Assembly (NCBI RefSeq): GCF_000934605.2
Contig: NZ_CP010897.2
Span: 4,216,001-4,280,000, forward strand
Source of the DNA: Pandoraea vervacti
GTDB lineage: Bacteria; Pseudomonadota; Gammaproteobacteria; Burkholderiales; Burkholderiaceae
Direction of reading: 5' to 3'
Length of the DNA stretch: 64,000 bases
Position numbers and translations under genes: made by a program. A model generated the notes under the pieces. It searched no databases. It was not told the DNA's origin and was given only the letters and a program-made list of their open reading frames with translations. Each line of letters opens with the position of its first letter. Position 1 is the stretch's first letter. This document shows positions 45,661-55,498 of this stretch, piece after piece.

Positions 45661-46513
45661 CCTTGGCATCGAGATACAGGCGCGACGCGTAGACCGCGTA
45701 CACATTCGTGCCCTGCAACTCATATTCGGGCAGCACACGGACCAGCGAACCATTACGCAAGGCCGCCAGCGCGCTAAGCAAGGGGACCGGGGCGACGCCG
45801 CATCCGCTCACCAATGCCGCCGTCAGCGAATCCGCGGTATTGACCCGCAGCCGCCCCGGGGGAATGGCCAGCTTCGTCGTGCCGTCCGGTCCGTCGAAAA
45901 GCCAATGTTCGACGGTGTAGTGCGGCGCCTGCAGTCTCACCCGTGTATGCTGCGCCAACTCGTCGAGCGAGCGCGGCGCACCATGCGCGGCGAGGTATTG
46001 CGGCGCGGCGCACAGCACTGAGGCCATACGGCAGATCCGTGCCGATACCAGCCCGGAATCGGGCAGTTGCGAGGCCGCCAGACGCAGCGAGACGTCGATA
46101 TTCTCCTCGAGAAGGTCGGGCACGCGAGACGACAGCAGCAGATCGGCTTCGACATCCGGGTACTGCTCGAGAAACCGCGCCAGCGCAGGCACCACGAACA
46201 CCTGCCCGAAGCTCGCCGGCGCGTGCAAACGCAACGTGCCGCTGGGTGCGGCGCTCGCGGCCCCCGCCTCGGCTTCCGACACATCCACCAACGCGATGAT
46301 GTCCCGGCAACGGGCGAGATAGCGCTTGCCCGCGTCGGTGAGCGCGAGCTTGCGTGTCGTGCGATGCAACAGCCGCGTGCGCAGATGCGCCTCAAGCTCG
46401 GAGATGGCCTTCGACACTTGCGGCGTGGTCATGTCCAGCGCGCGGGCCGCCCCGGCAAAGCTCGCGCCGTCGGCCACGCGCACGAAGATTCGCATATTCT
46501 TCAAGGTGTTCAT
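45560..46513 (-). CDS. LysR family transcriptional regulator
   Basis: A 317-residue regulator. The HTH reads MRIFVRVADGASFAGAARALDMTTPQVSKAISELEAHLRTRLLHRTTRKLALTDAG, and the effector domain continues PSGTLRLHAPASFGQVFVVPALARFLEQYPDVEADLLLS, the pattern of the AaeR/DmlR-like group. ATG 46513 begins MNTLKNMRIF. Its C-terminal 33 codons overlap the 3' end of the MFS gene on the other strand. It is divergent from the nitroreductase gene, its probable target. Confidence 0.92.
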   Translation of the reverse strand: MNTLKNMRIFVRVADGASFAGAARALDMTTPQVSKAISELEAHLRTRLLHRTTRKLALTDAGKRYLARCRDIIALVDVSEAEAGAASAAPSGTLRLHAPASFGQVFVVPALARFLEQYPDVEADLLLSSRVPDLLEENIDVSLRLAASQLPDSGLVSARICRMASVLCAAPQYLAAHGAPRSLDELAQHTRVRLQAPHYTVEHWLFDGPDGTTKLAIPPGRLRVNTADSLTAALVSGCGVAPVPLLSALAALRNGSLVRVLPEYELQGTNVYAVYASRLYLDAKVKTWIEFLRAFVERVLAASDGEAIARLPRSADR

Positions 46514-46560
46514 GACACGGGATGATATCTCCCCGTTATATGGACGTGCATCGATATTGG

Positions 46561-46589
46561 TTGGGATCGCGCGAGGCTCACGGTATCCT
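46561..46589 (+). promoter_or_regulatory. candidate nitroreductase promoter
   Basis: -35 TTGGGA (46561-46566), 17-bp spacer, -10 TATCCT (46584-46589). A near-palindrome around GATATC (46520-46534) lies close upstream and is a candidate LysR site in the shared promoter region. Confidence 0.45.
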
Positions 46590-46673
46590 AGCGGCCCGAT
46601 GAGGCTCCCTGAGCGCTCATTGGCCGCCGATTCGAAAGACTTTTCGCTGTATTTTTGCCGACGAGACACTCGC

Positions 46674-47273
46674 ATGACCGATATCAACACCCGTCAAGCC
46701 GACCACCCGATCGACGCGCAATTCGTGGCACGCTGGTCGCCGCGCGCGTTCAAGGATGAAACGATTCCCGAAGCCACCCTGTTGTCGTTCTTCGAGGCCG
46801 CGCGCTGGGCCCCGTCGGCCTTCAACGCCCAACCGTGGCGCTTCGTCTACGCGCGCCGTGGCACGCCGCACTGGGACCAGTTCGTCGGCTTTCTCAACGA
46901 ATTCAACCAGAGCTGGGCCAAACACGCCGCCGCCATCGTGATCGTGATTTCGAAGTCGACGCTCACGCCGCCGGGCAGCGACACGGAAGTGCCTGCCGCG
47001 ACGCACAGCTTCGACGCCGGCGCTGCATGGGGCTACCTCGCGCTGCAGGCGTCGCTCTCGGGTTGGGCCACGCACGGTCTGGCGGGCATCGAGTACGACA
47101 AGATCCGCAATGAACTGGATCTGTCGCCGAAGTACAAGATCGAAGCGGCCATCGCCATCGGGCGTCCGGGCGGCGATGTGAACACGCTGCCGGAAGGTCT
47201 GCGGGCGCGCGAAGTGCCCAGCCCGCGCGACCCGCTCGCCAAGATTGCCGCGGAAGGCCGATTCGCGTTCTGA
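46674..47273 (+). CDS. nitroreductase family protein
   Basis: A 199-residue FMN-dependent oxidoreductase. It starts with the FMN/phosphate-binding RWSPRAFKDETIPEATLLSFFEAARWAPSAFNAQPWRFVYARRG and has the C-terminal AIAIGRPGGD...LPEGLRAREVPSPRDPL pattern. The family reduces nitro groups, quinones or enones with NAD(P)H; the natural substrate here is unknown. ATG 46674 gives the standard N-terminus. It is divergent from a LysR gene and ends at a bidirectional terminator. Confidence 0.9.
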   Translation: MTDINTRQADHPIDAQFVARWSPRAFKDETIPEATLLSFFEAARWAPSAFNAQPWRFVYARRGTPHWDQFVGFLNEFNQSWAKHAAAIVIVISKSTLTPPGSDTEVPAATHSFDAGAAWGYLALQASLSGWATHGLAGIEYDKIRNELDLSPKYKIEAAIAIGRPGGDVNTLPEGLRAREVPSPRDPLAKIAAEGRFAF

Positions 47274-47341
47274 GCCGGACGCGGCACGCTTCGGTCATCG
47301 ATCGCTCGCCAATGCGCGATCCCATCTGACCGATCGCATGA

Positions 47342-47384
47342 CAAAACCCCGCCGGGTCTCTCGATCCGGCGGGGTTTTGTTTGA
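47342..47384. terminator. bidirectional intrinsic terminator
   Basis: Stem CAAAACCCCGCCGG / CCGGCGGGGTTTTG with a 10-base loop and T-rich flank on the right and A-rich on the left. It serves both the nitroreductase (plus) and the RND operon (minus), which converge here. Confidence 0.92.
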
Positions 47385-47406
47385 CGACTTTGAGCCCCCA
47401 GGGGCG

Positions 47407-48870
47407 TCAGGACGTCTCGGCCTCCGGCGTCCAGCCGCCACCCAGCGCGCGATACAGCGCCACGTGATTGACCAGCACCCGCTGCTTCACGTCGATCAAT
47501 TGCTGTTCCGCCTGAAACGCGCTGCGCTGCGCATCGAGCAGTTCCAGGTAGCTCGCTACGCCATTGGCATAACGGCGCTCGGCCAATTGCAGCCGCTCGC
47601 GCTCCCCATCCGATACGCGCTTTTGCGCCTCCAGCTGTCGCGCGAGCCACTGCTGCGCAGCGAGCGCGTCGTTGACCTCGGCGAACGCCGTCTGAATGGC
47701 ATGCTCATACGAGACCACCGCCATCTCCTTGCGGACGGTCGCAAGATCCAGGCCCCGCATGTTGCGCCCGCCCTCGAAGATGGGCACGGTAATCTGCGGC
47801 ATGAACGACCACACGCCGGTGCCTGCGGTGAACAGATCCGAAAACCGCGAACTGGCCGTGCCGATGTCCGTCGTCAATCGGATCGAGGGGAAGAACGCCG
47901 CGCGCGCAGCCCCGATGTTCGCGTTCGCACCCCGCAGCTTCGCTTCGGCCTGACGAATGTCCGGCCGCCGCATGAGCAACGATGACGGCAGCCCGGCCGC
48001 CACCGGCACGACGAACGCGCTGTCGAGCGTGGTTTCCGTGTACGGCCGCGTCGAGACATCGCCCGTGAGCACCTGCAACACATGTACGATCTCGCTGCGC
48101 TGTCGCTCGCGCTCGGCGAGCGCTGCACGCGCGACCTCGACCTGCGTCGTCTCCGTATTGAGATCGAGGCCGTCGATCAGTCCTCGCTCGGCGCGCAGAC
48201 GGATGACTTTCATGCCCGCCTCGCGCGCTGCCAGCACCTTGAACGCATAAGCGCTCTGTTCATTGGCCGCGATCAGGCCGATGTACGCTCTCGCGACCTC
48301 CGCCACGAGGCTGACCTGTGCCGCGCGTTGTGCCTCTTCGCTCGCCAGATACTCCTGCAACGCGGCGTCGCGCAGGCTGCGCACGCGTCCGAAGAAGTCG
48401 AGCTCGAACGCACTCACGCCCACCGCTGCCCGCACGTCGTTGGCGACGTACCCGTCTGGGAGGGCGCTCGCACCGTCGGGCAGACCGGCAGAGCCGGAAT
48501 AGCGCTGACGGGAGACCGCCCCGCCCGCCCGAATGCCCGGCAGCAGGTTGGCGCGCTCGATACCGTATAGCGCGCGCGCCTCCTGCACGCGCAACGACGC
48601 CAGACGCAAATCGCGATTCTGCGCGAGCGCCTTGCGAATCAGGCCCTGCAACTGCGGATCCGTGAAAATCTCGGCCCAATCGTCATCCGCCGTGCGCGGC
48701 ACAGCGAGCGCCAGCGGCACGTCGCCGCCCGACGGCGCAGCCTCGTACGTCGTCGGCATCGGTGCTGCCGGACGCTCGTACGTCGGCGCCAACGTGCACC
48801 CCCCGAGCAGCGCGAAAACGCACGCCGCGGCAATGGTTGTCCCGCGAAGGCGGGGTCGAAACATCGTCAT
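47407..48870 (-). CDS. outer-membrane factor lipoprotein of the RND pump (NodT/OprM family)
   Basis: A 487-residue TolC-like channel. The lipobox LLGGC puts the lipid Cys at 25. Family blocks are LQGLIRKALAQNRDLRLASLRVQEARALYGIERANLLPGI near 95, SAFELDFFGRVRSLRDAALQEYLA near 165 and LLMRRPDIRQAEAKLRGANANIGAARAAFFPSI near 320. Its ATG overlaps the stop of the RND gene (ATGA), so it is the last gene of the operon. A second ATG two codons later is possible. Confidence 0.93.
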   Translation of the reverse strand: MTMFRPRLRGTTIAAACVFALLGGCTLAPTYERPAAPMPTTYEAAPSGGDVPLALAVPRTADDDWAEIFTDPQLQGLIRKALAQNRDLRLASLRVQEARALYGIERANLLPGIRAGGAVSRQRYSGSAGLPDGASALPDGYVANDVRAAVGVSAFELDFFGRVRSLRDAALQEYLASEEAQRAAQVSLVAEVARAYIGLIAANEQSAYAFKVLAAREAGMKVIRLRAERGLIDGLDLNTETTQVEVARAALAERERQRSEIVHVLQVLTGDVSTRPYTETTLDSAFVVPVAAGLPSSLLMRRPDIRQAEAKLRGANANIGAARAAFFPSIRLTTDIGTASSRFSDLFTAGTGVWSFMPQITVPIFEGGRNMRGLDLATVRKEMAVVSYEHAIQTAFAEVNDALAAQQWLARQLEAQKRVSDGERERLQLAERRYANGVASYLELLDAQRSAFQAEQQLIDVKQRVLVNHVALYRALGGGWTPEAETS

Positions 48871-51800
48871 ACCTTCCCCTCGACGACCGGCCCGCGATGG
48901 CCGTTGCTGCCATTGCTGCCATCGCTGCCGTTGTTGTTGCCGTCCTTACTGGCCTTACCGTCCATTCCGTGGCCACGCTCGGCACCGTCGTTACCGCCCT
49001 TGCCACCCGTGCCTGCCTTCTGCGCCCGACGCACGAAGCGGCCGACGATCAGGAAAAACAACGGCACCAGGAAAATCGCGAGCACGGTCGCCGTCACGAT
49101 GCCGCCAAGCACCGCCACGCCAATGGCACGCTGTGCCCCCGACGCCGGACCCGACGCGATCGCCAGCGGCACCACGCCGAAGCCGAACGCCAGCGACGTC
49201 ATCACGATCGGACGCAAACGCAGCCTCGCCGCTTCCACCGCCGCTTCGAGCCAGCCCATGCCCTGCTTCGTGAGATCGTTCGCGACTTCCACGATCAGGA
49301 TCGCGTTCTTCGCCGACAGACCGATGGTCGCGATCAGGCCCACCTTGAAGTAGATGTCGTTAGGCATGCCCAGCAGACTGACGGCGCCGAGCGCGCCGAT
49401 CACGCCGAGCGGCACCACCATGATCACCGCCGCGGGAATCGCCCAGCTCTCGTAGAGCGCGGCGAGCGCAAGGAACACCACCAGCACCGACAAGGCAAAC
49501 AGCATCGGCGCCTGCGCGCCCGAGTCACGCTCCTCCAGCGACTGCCCGCTCCATTCGTGGCCGATGCCCGCCGGCATCTGCGCCATCAACTGCTCCATGC
49601 GCGCCATGGCTTCGCCGCTGCTCTTGCCCGGTGCAGCTTCGCCCTGGATCGTGAACGACGGATAGCCGTTGTAACGCTTGAGTTGCGGCGAACCGAGCTT
49701 CCACTTCAGTGCAACAAAGGCCGAGAGCGGCACCATTTCGCCATTGGCGTTGCGCACGCGAAGATTGCCCACATCCTCGGGCGTCACACGCTGACGCCCG
49801 TCCGACTGCACGAGCACGCGACGGTTTTCCGCACCGAGCATGAAGTCGCCCACGTAGTCGGAGCCGAACATGGTCGCCAGCGTGGTGTTCACATCGTCCA
49901 TGCCGACGCCCAGCGCTTCCATCTTGCGACGATCGATGCTCACGTCGACCTGCGGCACGTCGCCCTGTCCGGCAAAGATCACATTCTTGAGCACGGGGTC
50001 CTTGGCCGCCTTGTGCAGCAAATCTTCGCGGGCGGCCGTAAAGACCTCCTTGCCTACCCCGCCCCGGTCCTGCAAGCGCAGGTTGAAACCGTTCGAAGAC
50101 CCCAGTTCCGGCAGCGCCGGACTGTTCATCGCGATCATCATGCGATCGGGCTGCCCCGTGAACTTCTCGTTCACGCGATCGACGATGGCATTGACCCCGT
50201 CGTGCTTCGACGTGCGCTCGTGCCAGTCCTTGAGCGTGACGTACAACATGCCGCCGCCCGGGCCCGCACCGAACTCGTTCCAGCCGCCGAGCACGAACAC
50301 GTGCTTGACCGGTTCGTTTTGCATCAGATACTGCTCGATGCGCTTGAGCGCCGTCATGGCTTCCGGCAACGTGGCGCCTTGCGGCTCCGACGCCATGACC
50401 ATGAAGCTGCCCGTGTCTTCCTCGGGAATGAATGCCGAGGGCAAACGCATGAACGCCAGCGGTACGGCGACCAGCACCAGCGCGTAGACCAGCATCGCAC
50501 GCCACGGGCGGCGCAGGGTCTTGTCGACGGTGCGCGTATAGCGCTCGGTGCCCACCGCGAACGTGCGGTTGAACCAGCCGAAGAAACCGCGTTTTTCGTG
50601 ATGATCGGCCGAGATCGGGCGCAACAACGTAGCGCACAGCGCCGGCGTGAGCGACAGGGCGAGGAACGCGGAGAAACCGATGGAGACGGCCAGCGTTACG
50701 GCGAACTGCCGGTAGATATTACCCACGGCGCCCGAGAAGAACGCTATCGGCACGAATACCGTCACCAGCACGACCGTAATGCCCACGATGGCGCCACTGA
50801 TCTGCCGCATCGCCTTGACGGTGGCCGCATAGGGGGACAGTCCCTCCTCCACCATGATCCGCTCGGTGTTCTCGACCACGACGATGGCGTCATCCACGAG
50901 AATGCCGATCGCCAACACCATGCCGAACATCGTCAGCGTGTTGATCGAATAGCCGAGCCCGAGCAGCACGCCGAAGGTGCCCAGCAACGCGACCGGCACG
51001 ACCAGCGTCGGTATCAGCGTCGCGCGCAGGTTCTGCATGAACAGATACATCACCAGGAACACGAGCACGATGGCTTCGAGCAGGGTCTTCACGACCTTCT
51101 GGATCGAGACCTTCACGAACGAAGCGGTCTCGTAGGGCATCTGATAGTCGACACCCGCCGGGAACAGCCTGGCCTGTTCGTCCATGACCTGGCGTACGGC
51201 CTTCATCACCTCCACCGCATTCGAGCCGGCGGCAAGCTTGATGCCCATGGCGGTCGCCGGCATTGCGTCGACGCGCGCCGAGTAGTTGTAGTCCGACGCC
51301 CCCAACTCCACTCGCGCCACGTCGCCCAACCGGATCGCGGAGCCATCGGCGCGCACGCGCAGCGGAATGTTGGCGAACTCTTCCGGCGTGGACAATGCGC
51401 TGTCGGACACCACGTTCGCGTTGATCGGCGCCGACGTGGGCGTAGCCCCCGCGCCGAGGTCGCCGATGGTGACGCGTGCGTTATAGGCACGCACCCTGGA
51501 GACAATGTCGGAGGCGGTCAGATCGAGCGCGACGAGCCTGGCCGCGTCGGGCCAGATACGGATGGCCTTCTCGGTGCCCCAGAACTGCACCTGACCCACG
51601 CCCGGCACGCGCTTTAGCTGGTTCATCACCTGCGATGCGGCAATCTCCCCCAGGTCGAACTCGTTGATCGCGGGGTTGCGCGACGAGAGCGTCACGACCA
51701 TATGGATGTTGTCGGCGGCGCGCTCGACCTTCACGCCATAACGGCGCACCACTTCAGGCAAGCGCGACTCCACCGTCTTCAGGCGGTTCTGCACTTCCAC

Positions 51801-52109
51801 GGCCGCGAGATCGAGGCTCGTGCCCTGACGGAACGTGAGGTTGACCGACGACTCGCCGTTGCCGCTCGTGGACGACGTGTACATCAGCCCCGGTGCGCCG
51901 TTCATCTGACGCTCGATGATCGCGGTCACCGAATCTTCGACGACCTTCGCCGAAGCGCCCGGGTAGCTGCTCCACACGCTGACCATGGGCGGCGCGATAT
52001 CGGGGTACTGCGCCACGGGCAGCGCCCGGATCGCGAGCACGCCGACGAGCGTAATCATCAGAGAGATCACCCAGGCAAAGACCGGGCGATCGATAAAGAA
52101 ACGAGCCAT
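48867..52109 (-). CDS. RND multidrug efflux permease (HAE1 family, AcrB/MexB type)
   Basis: A 1080-residue inner-membrane proton antiporter. It begins MARFFIDRPVFAWVISLMITLVGVLAIRALPVAQYPDIAPP, as AcrB does. The proton-relay Asp pair is in GILVDDAIVVVENTERIM and the matching Lys in GLSAKNAILIVEVAND. Two large periplasmic loops are in place. The last 40 residues are a Gly/Ser/Asn/Asp-rich cytoplasmic tail that contains an in-frame nonamer repeat. It pairs with the adaptor upstream (2-bp gap) and the channel downstream to form a tripartite pump; substrates are unknown. Confidence 0.95.
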   Translation of the reverse strand: MARFFIDRPVFAWVISLMITLVGVLAIRALPVAQYPDIAPPMVSVWSSYPGASAKVVEDSVTAIIERQMNGAPGLMYTSSTSGNGESSVNLTFRQGTSLDLAAVEVQNRLKTVESRLPEVVRRYGVKVERAADNIHMVVTLSSRNPAINEFDLGEIAASQVMNQLKRVPGVGQVQFWGTEKAIRIWPDAARLVALDLTASDIVSRVRAYNARVTIGDLGAGATPTSAPINANVVSDSALSTPEEFANIPLRVRADGSAIRLGDVARVELGASDYNYSARVDAMPATAMGIKLAAGSNAVEVMKAVRQVMDEQARLFPAGVDYQMPYETASFVKVSIQKVVKTLLEAIVLVFLVMYLFMQNLRATLIPTLVVPVALLGTFGVLLGLGYSINTLTMFGMVLAIGILVDDAIVVVENTERIMVEEGLSPYAATVKAMRQISGAIVGITVVLVTVFVPIAFFSGAVGNIYRQFAVTLAVSIGFSAFLALSLTPALCATLLRPISADHHEKRGFFGWFNRTFAVGTERYTRTVDKTLRRPWRAMLVYALVLVAVPLAFMRLPSAFIPEEDTGSFMVMASEPQGATLPEAMTALKRIEQYLMQNEPVKHVFVLGGWNEFGAGPGGGMLYVTLKDWHERTSKHDGVNAIVDRVNEKFTGQPDRMMIAMNSPALPELGSSNGFNLRLQDRGGVGKEVFTAAREDLLHKAAKDPVLKNVIFAGQGDVPQVDVSIDRRKMEALGVGMDDVNTTLATMFGSDYVGDFMLGAENRRVLVQSDGRQRVTPEDVGNLRVRNANGEMVPLSAFVALKWKLGSPQLKRYNGYPSFTIQGEAAPGKSSGEAMARMEQLMAQMPAGIGHEWSGQSLEERDSGAQAPMLFALSVLVVFLALAALYESWAIPAAVIMVVPLGVIGALGAVSLLGMPNDIYFKVGLIATIGLSAKNAILIVEVANDLTKQGMGWLEAAVEAARLRLRPIVMTSLAFGFGVVPLAIASGPASGAQRAIGVAVLGGIVTATVLAIFLVPLFFLIVGRFVRRAQKAGTGGKGGNDGAERGHGMDGKASKDGNNNGSDGSNGSNGHRGPVVEGKV
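48900..48935 (-). repeat. in-frame nonamer repeat in the RND C-terminal tail
   Basis: Four degenerate units of GCCGTTGCT (plus strand) read on the minus strand as repeated Gly-Ser-Asn/Asp, part of the low-complexity tail of the pump. Confidence 0.75.
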
Positions 52110-52111
52110 GG

Positions 52112-53398
52112 TTAATGCGTCTCCGCTTGGGAGGCCGGACCGGCGCGCGCGGGCTCGACCGGTACGGCGTTGTTCTGGGTCTTCGCGTGGGCGGGCGCGG
52201 CAGCAAGCGCGACGGTCTTGCCCGCATTCGCCGTGTCGGTGGCATCCGCCCGGGTCTTCACCTGCATGCCGTCGGCGAACTGCGCGACGTTCTGTACGAT
52301 GACGTGTTCGCCCCCCTTGAGGCCGTCGGTCACCAACCAGTCGCGACCATCGATCGCTTCGGCGCGAACCTTCCTGTCGTGCACCTTGCCTTGCGCGTCG
52401 ACGACGCGAACGATCGCGCCCTCACCGGTGCGGGTGAGCGCCTCTCGCGGCACGCGCACGACGTTCGGATTCACCGCGCCCTGCATGCGCACCTGCACGA
52501 ACGCGCCGGGCAGCAGCACGCCGTCCGGATTGGGCAGCAACGCCCGCATGGCGATGGTGTCCGTGCCGGGATCGACGGCCAGATCGGTGAACAGCAGCTT
52601 GCCGGGCAGCGAATACTCCCGACCGTCGGGCAACGTCACATGGACCTGCGGCGCAGCGGCCTCATTGCCCTGCTGCAACTTGCCTGCGCGCAGATCACGC
52701 GTCATCGCGTAGACTTCGGCGGCCGGTTGCGAGAAGTTCACGTAAATCGGATCGATCTGCTCGACGCGCGTGAGTAGCGTGGGCGAGTCGAGTCCGACCA
52801 GTGCACCTTCCGTGACTTCAGCGCGGCGCACGCGTCCTGCGATGGGCGATGTCACGCTCGTGTAGCCCAGATTGAGTTCCGCTTTGCGCACTTCCGCACG
52901 CGCGGCCAGCACGTCGGCGCGCGTGCGCGCCTCGGCGGCACGCGATTCCGCGTCTTCGCGCGCGCTGATGGCGTGCGATTCGAGCAGACCGCGATAGCGC
53001 TCGACCTTGTCGCGCGCCGAATCGTGCTCGGCCTGCGCCTTGGCAAGCGCGCCGCGCGCCGCATCGAGGGCGGCGGATAGCGGCTGCGGATCGATTCGGA
53101 ACAGCACGTCGCCCTTGGCAACCTTTTGTCCCTCCTGGTATTTACGCTCGATGACGACGCCGCCGGCGCGCGCGCGCACGTCGGCGCTGCGGTAAGCCTC
53201 CAAGCGTCCCGGTTGTTGCATGGTAAGCGGCTCGGCACGGCGCTCGACCGTGCGCACGACGGCCTGCGGCGTGGCGTCGGCTGTCTCTTTCTTGCCACGC
53301 TCCGAGCAAGCGGCAAGCAACAGAGTGCTGGCAATCAGACTGGTGGACACACCAGTCAGTAGTCCGAAACGGGTTCGGTAATCGATTTTCGATGACAT
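52112..53398 (-). CDS. RND efflux periplasmic adaptor (MexA/AcrA type)
   Basis: A 428-residue lipoprotein with lipid Cys31 in the lipobox LLLAAC. Lipoyl and hairpin parts read GRLEAYRSADVRARAGGVVIERKYQEGQKVAKGDVLFRIDPQPL and LNLGYTSVTSPIAGRVRRAEVTEGALVGLDSPTLLTRVEQIDPIYVNF. It docks the pump to the outer-membrane channel. The ATG at 53398 has no strong Shine-Dalgarno sequence, but the family start fits. It is the first gene of the operon, divergent from a LysR regulator. Confidence 0.94.
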   Translation of the reverse strand: MSSKIDYRTRFGLLTGVSTSLIASTLLLAACSERGKKETADATPQAVVRTVERRAEPLTMQQPGRLEAYRSADVRARAGGVVIERKYQEGQKVAKGDVLFRIDPQPLSAALDAARGALAKAQAEHDSARDKVERYRGLLESHAISAREDAESRAAEARTRADVLAARAEVRKAELNLGYTSVTSPIAGRVRRAEVTEGALVGLDSPTLLTRVEQIDPIYVNFSQPAAEVYAMTRDLRAGKLQQGNEAAAPQVHVTLPDGREYSLPGKLLFTDLAVDPGTDTIAMRALLPNPDGVLLPGAFVQVRMQGAVNPNVVRVPREALTRTGEGAIVRVVDAQGKVHDRKVRAEAIDGRDWLVTDGLKGGEHVIVQNVAQFADGMQVKTRADATDTANAGKTVALAAAPAHAKTQNNAVPVEPARAGPASQAETH

Positions 53399-53713
53399 GT
53401 AAGCACGTTTGATTTACGACATCCGGACAGGGGTGTCGAAGCTGCATTCGGTGCGCAGCGTCGAGCGCGAGCTGGCGCAAAGGGCGTCAGCGATGGGGGA
53501 ACCGGGGGCCCGCATCTCTCCAGGCGGCGCCATGGGTGGCAGGTGCGCGTTGCGCGTAGGAGGTCTATGCCTGAGACCACCGGACCGGGAGATCCGGTCG
53601 TCTGCCGCCTCGCCTATGTTGGCGTTTCAATCTGGCGTTTTAGATTGGAGAAGCGCGATTCTGCCGCGAAAATCATGTTAGAAAAAGTTGGAACCTATCT
53701 ATAAAATGGATGA
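53399..53713. other. divergent promoter region, RND operon / LysR gene
   Basis: 315 bp holding both promoters. It contains a 6-bp dyad GACCGG/CCGGTC (53583-53599) and the LysR-type inverted repeat listed next. Confidence 0.55.
53628..53647. promoter_or_regulatory. candidate LysR operator
   Basis: Perfect inverted repeat CAATCT-N8-AGATTG, 67 bp before the lysR start. The spacing fits the T-N11-A type dyad used by LysR regulators. Binding by the adjacent regulator is inference. Confidence 0.6.
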
Positions 53714-54586
53714 ATGAACTGGACAATTGAACAATTGCGCTACTTTGTGGCGGCCGCGGAAGAGGGTTCGATATCTGCTGCCGCCCGCCGGCTGGGCAAA
53801 GCGCAGTCGGCGGTGAGCACGGCGATCGCCTTGCTGGAAGCCGATTTGGGATTTGAACTATTTGATCGCAGCCGGCGCAATGCACGCCTGACCGACCAGG
53901 GCGAGGTCATGTTGCTCGAAGCCAAGGAGTTGCTTCGTCAGGCGGAAGGACTGAACCACCGGGCCAATGCGCTGGCGTTCGGCGAGCAGCCGCAATTGTC
54001 GCTGGCGCTGGACGAGGCGCTGCCCTATCAGGCCGTGAGCGAACTGGTGCGAGACCTCGCCTACCAGTTCGCTTACCTCGAACTCACGCTGCTCAACGGC
54101 ACCTCGACGGAAGTCGCCGAGTACGTGGAGAAGCAGCGCGCCGACATCGGTTTTCACGTGGACCGCGGCGCGATCTCGTCGGCCCTGGGTCACAAGTACG
54201 TCGGCGCTGCCGTGCAGGGCGTGTTCGTGGCAGGCGACCATCCGCTGGCCTACCGCGATCAGGTCACCCGGGGCGACCTTGCCAAATATCGCCAGATTCT
54301 GTTGCAAATGGACGACATCACGCCACTGCAACTCAGTCCCTCGATCTGGCGCGCGGACAGTTCTTACGTGATTGCCAGCATGGTCGTCGACAAGCTCGGC
54401 TGGGCCGTGTTGCCCATCGACATTGCGGAATACGAAGATCTTCACGAACTGCGCTGCGACGACCTCGGACTCCCCCAGCTCCCGGTGCGGATGTTATGGC
54501 GCTTCGGGCGCGAGCCGAACGACGTCATGCGCTGGTGCGAAGCGCGTTTCGCCGAACTCCTGCGCGCCAGCACCGAACAGGCCTGA
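53714..54586 (+). CDS. LysR family transcriptional regulator of the RND operon
   Basis: A 290-residue regulator. The HTH reads NWTIEQLRYFVAAAEEGSISAAARRLGKAQSAVSTAIALLEADLGFELFDRSRR, with a periplasmic-binding-like domain after it (LSLALDEALPYQAVSELVRDLAYQF). The ATG follows ATAAAATGGATGA and is the only sensible start. Its divergent position makes the pump operon the probable target. Confidence 0.92.
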   Translation: MNWTIEQLRYFVAAAEEGSISAAARRLGKAQSAVSTAIALLEADLGFELFDRSRRNARLTDQGEVMLLEAKELLRQAEGLNHRANALAFGEQPQLSLALDEALPYQAVSELVRDLAYQFAYLELTLLNGTSTEVAEYVEKQRADIGFHVDRGAISSALGHKYVGAAVQGVFVAGDHPLAYRDQVTRGDLAKYRQILLQMDDITPLQLSPSIWRADSSYVIASMVVDKLGWAVLPIDIAEYEDLHELRCDDLGLPQLPVRMLWRFGREPNDVMRWCEARFAELLRASTEQA

Positions 54587-54784
54587 CAGCGTTGTAACGC
54601 GAACGCGTCGCATCGACGAACGGGCGGCCATGTCACGACGCGACCTCGCCAGCGATGCGAACCGTCAGGCATGCCGATTGTCGAATGCCCACGTGACCGG
54701 GATAGATTCACGACGGCATTTGCGCAACGCGCCTCACGTCTTGTGGCGCCGGGTGCGGCAAGACGTCGGCATGGAGAGGCCGTG

Positions 54785-55456
54785 ATGGCAAAACCCTCGA
54801 AAACCGCGTTGTTCAATGCAGCAAAGAAGTGGGATTGCGGCACCGTCGCCGCAATATTGGGAGATGTCCCCGACCTGATTGCCGCGACCGATCCGAAACA
54901 CCGCACGGCGCTGCATCTGGCCTGCTCGGTGCGCCCGTCGGAGACCGGCGGTCTGCTCGAACCGAACGGTCTGAAGACGGTGGAGACGTTGCTCGAAGCC
55001 GGCGCCCTGCTTGAGCAGGCCGTCCCGATGGACGGGGACGCGGGCGACGTTCAGGCGACACCGCTCTGGTACGCGGTCGCGCGCGGCGAGAATCGTCCGC
55101 TGGTGGAGTTTTTGCTGCGTCGCGGCGCCAATCCGAGTCATTCCCTGTGGGCCGCGGTCTGGCGCGACGACGACGCGATGTGCCGCGCCCTTCTCGAATT
55201 CACGCCCACGCTGAATCTGCGCGCGCATGGCGAGACGCCGATCTTCTACGCGGCACGTCTGCAACGACTGGCAACCCTGCGTCTGTTGATCGATGCCGGC
55301 GCCGATCCGTCGATTGTCGACGATCGTGGGCGCGATTGCGTCGATATTGCCCGCGAGCGACGATTGCCCAGCGATATCGTCGCGATGCTCGAAGCGTTGC
55401 GCGAGCGGATCAAAGGCCAGGCGGATGCGCAAGCGCCGGCTCGGCGCACTGCCTGA
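54785..55456 (+). CDS. ankyrin repeat protein
   Basis: A 223-residue cytoplasmic protein made of about four to five ankyrin repeats (KHRTALHLACSVRPSETGG, VETLLEAGALLEQ, ATPLWYAVARGENRPLVEFLLRRGANPSHSLW, ETPIFYAARLQRLATLRLLIDAGADPSIVDDRG). There is no signal peptide. Ankyrin repeats bind other proteins; the partner is not evident from the neighbours. ATG 54785 has GGAGAGG 4 bases upstream. Upstream in-frame codons are not supported. Confidence 0.88.
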   Translation: MAKPSKTALFNAAKKWDCGTVAAILGDVPDLIAATDPKHRTALHLACSVRPSETGGLLEPNGLKTVETLLEAGALLEQAVPMDGDAGDVQATPLWYAVARGENRPLVEFLLRRGANPSHSLWAAVWRDDDAMCRALLEFTPTLNLRAHGETPIFYAARLQRLATLRLLIDAGADPSIVDDRGRDCVDIARERRLPSDIVAMLEALRERIKGQADAQAPARRTA

Positions 55457-55498
55457 GGCGTCTTCGCGTGGCCCCCGACTGATACATCGCTCAATCGA

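Noticed and set aside
48762..51617. 951-codon open frame on the plus strand, antisense to the RND pump
   Set aside because: His/Arg/Gln-rich shadow of a well-defined AcrB-type gene.
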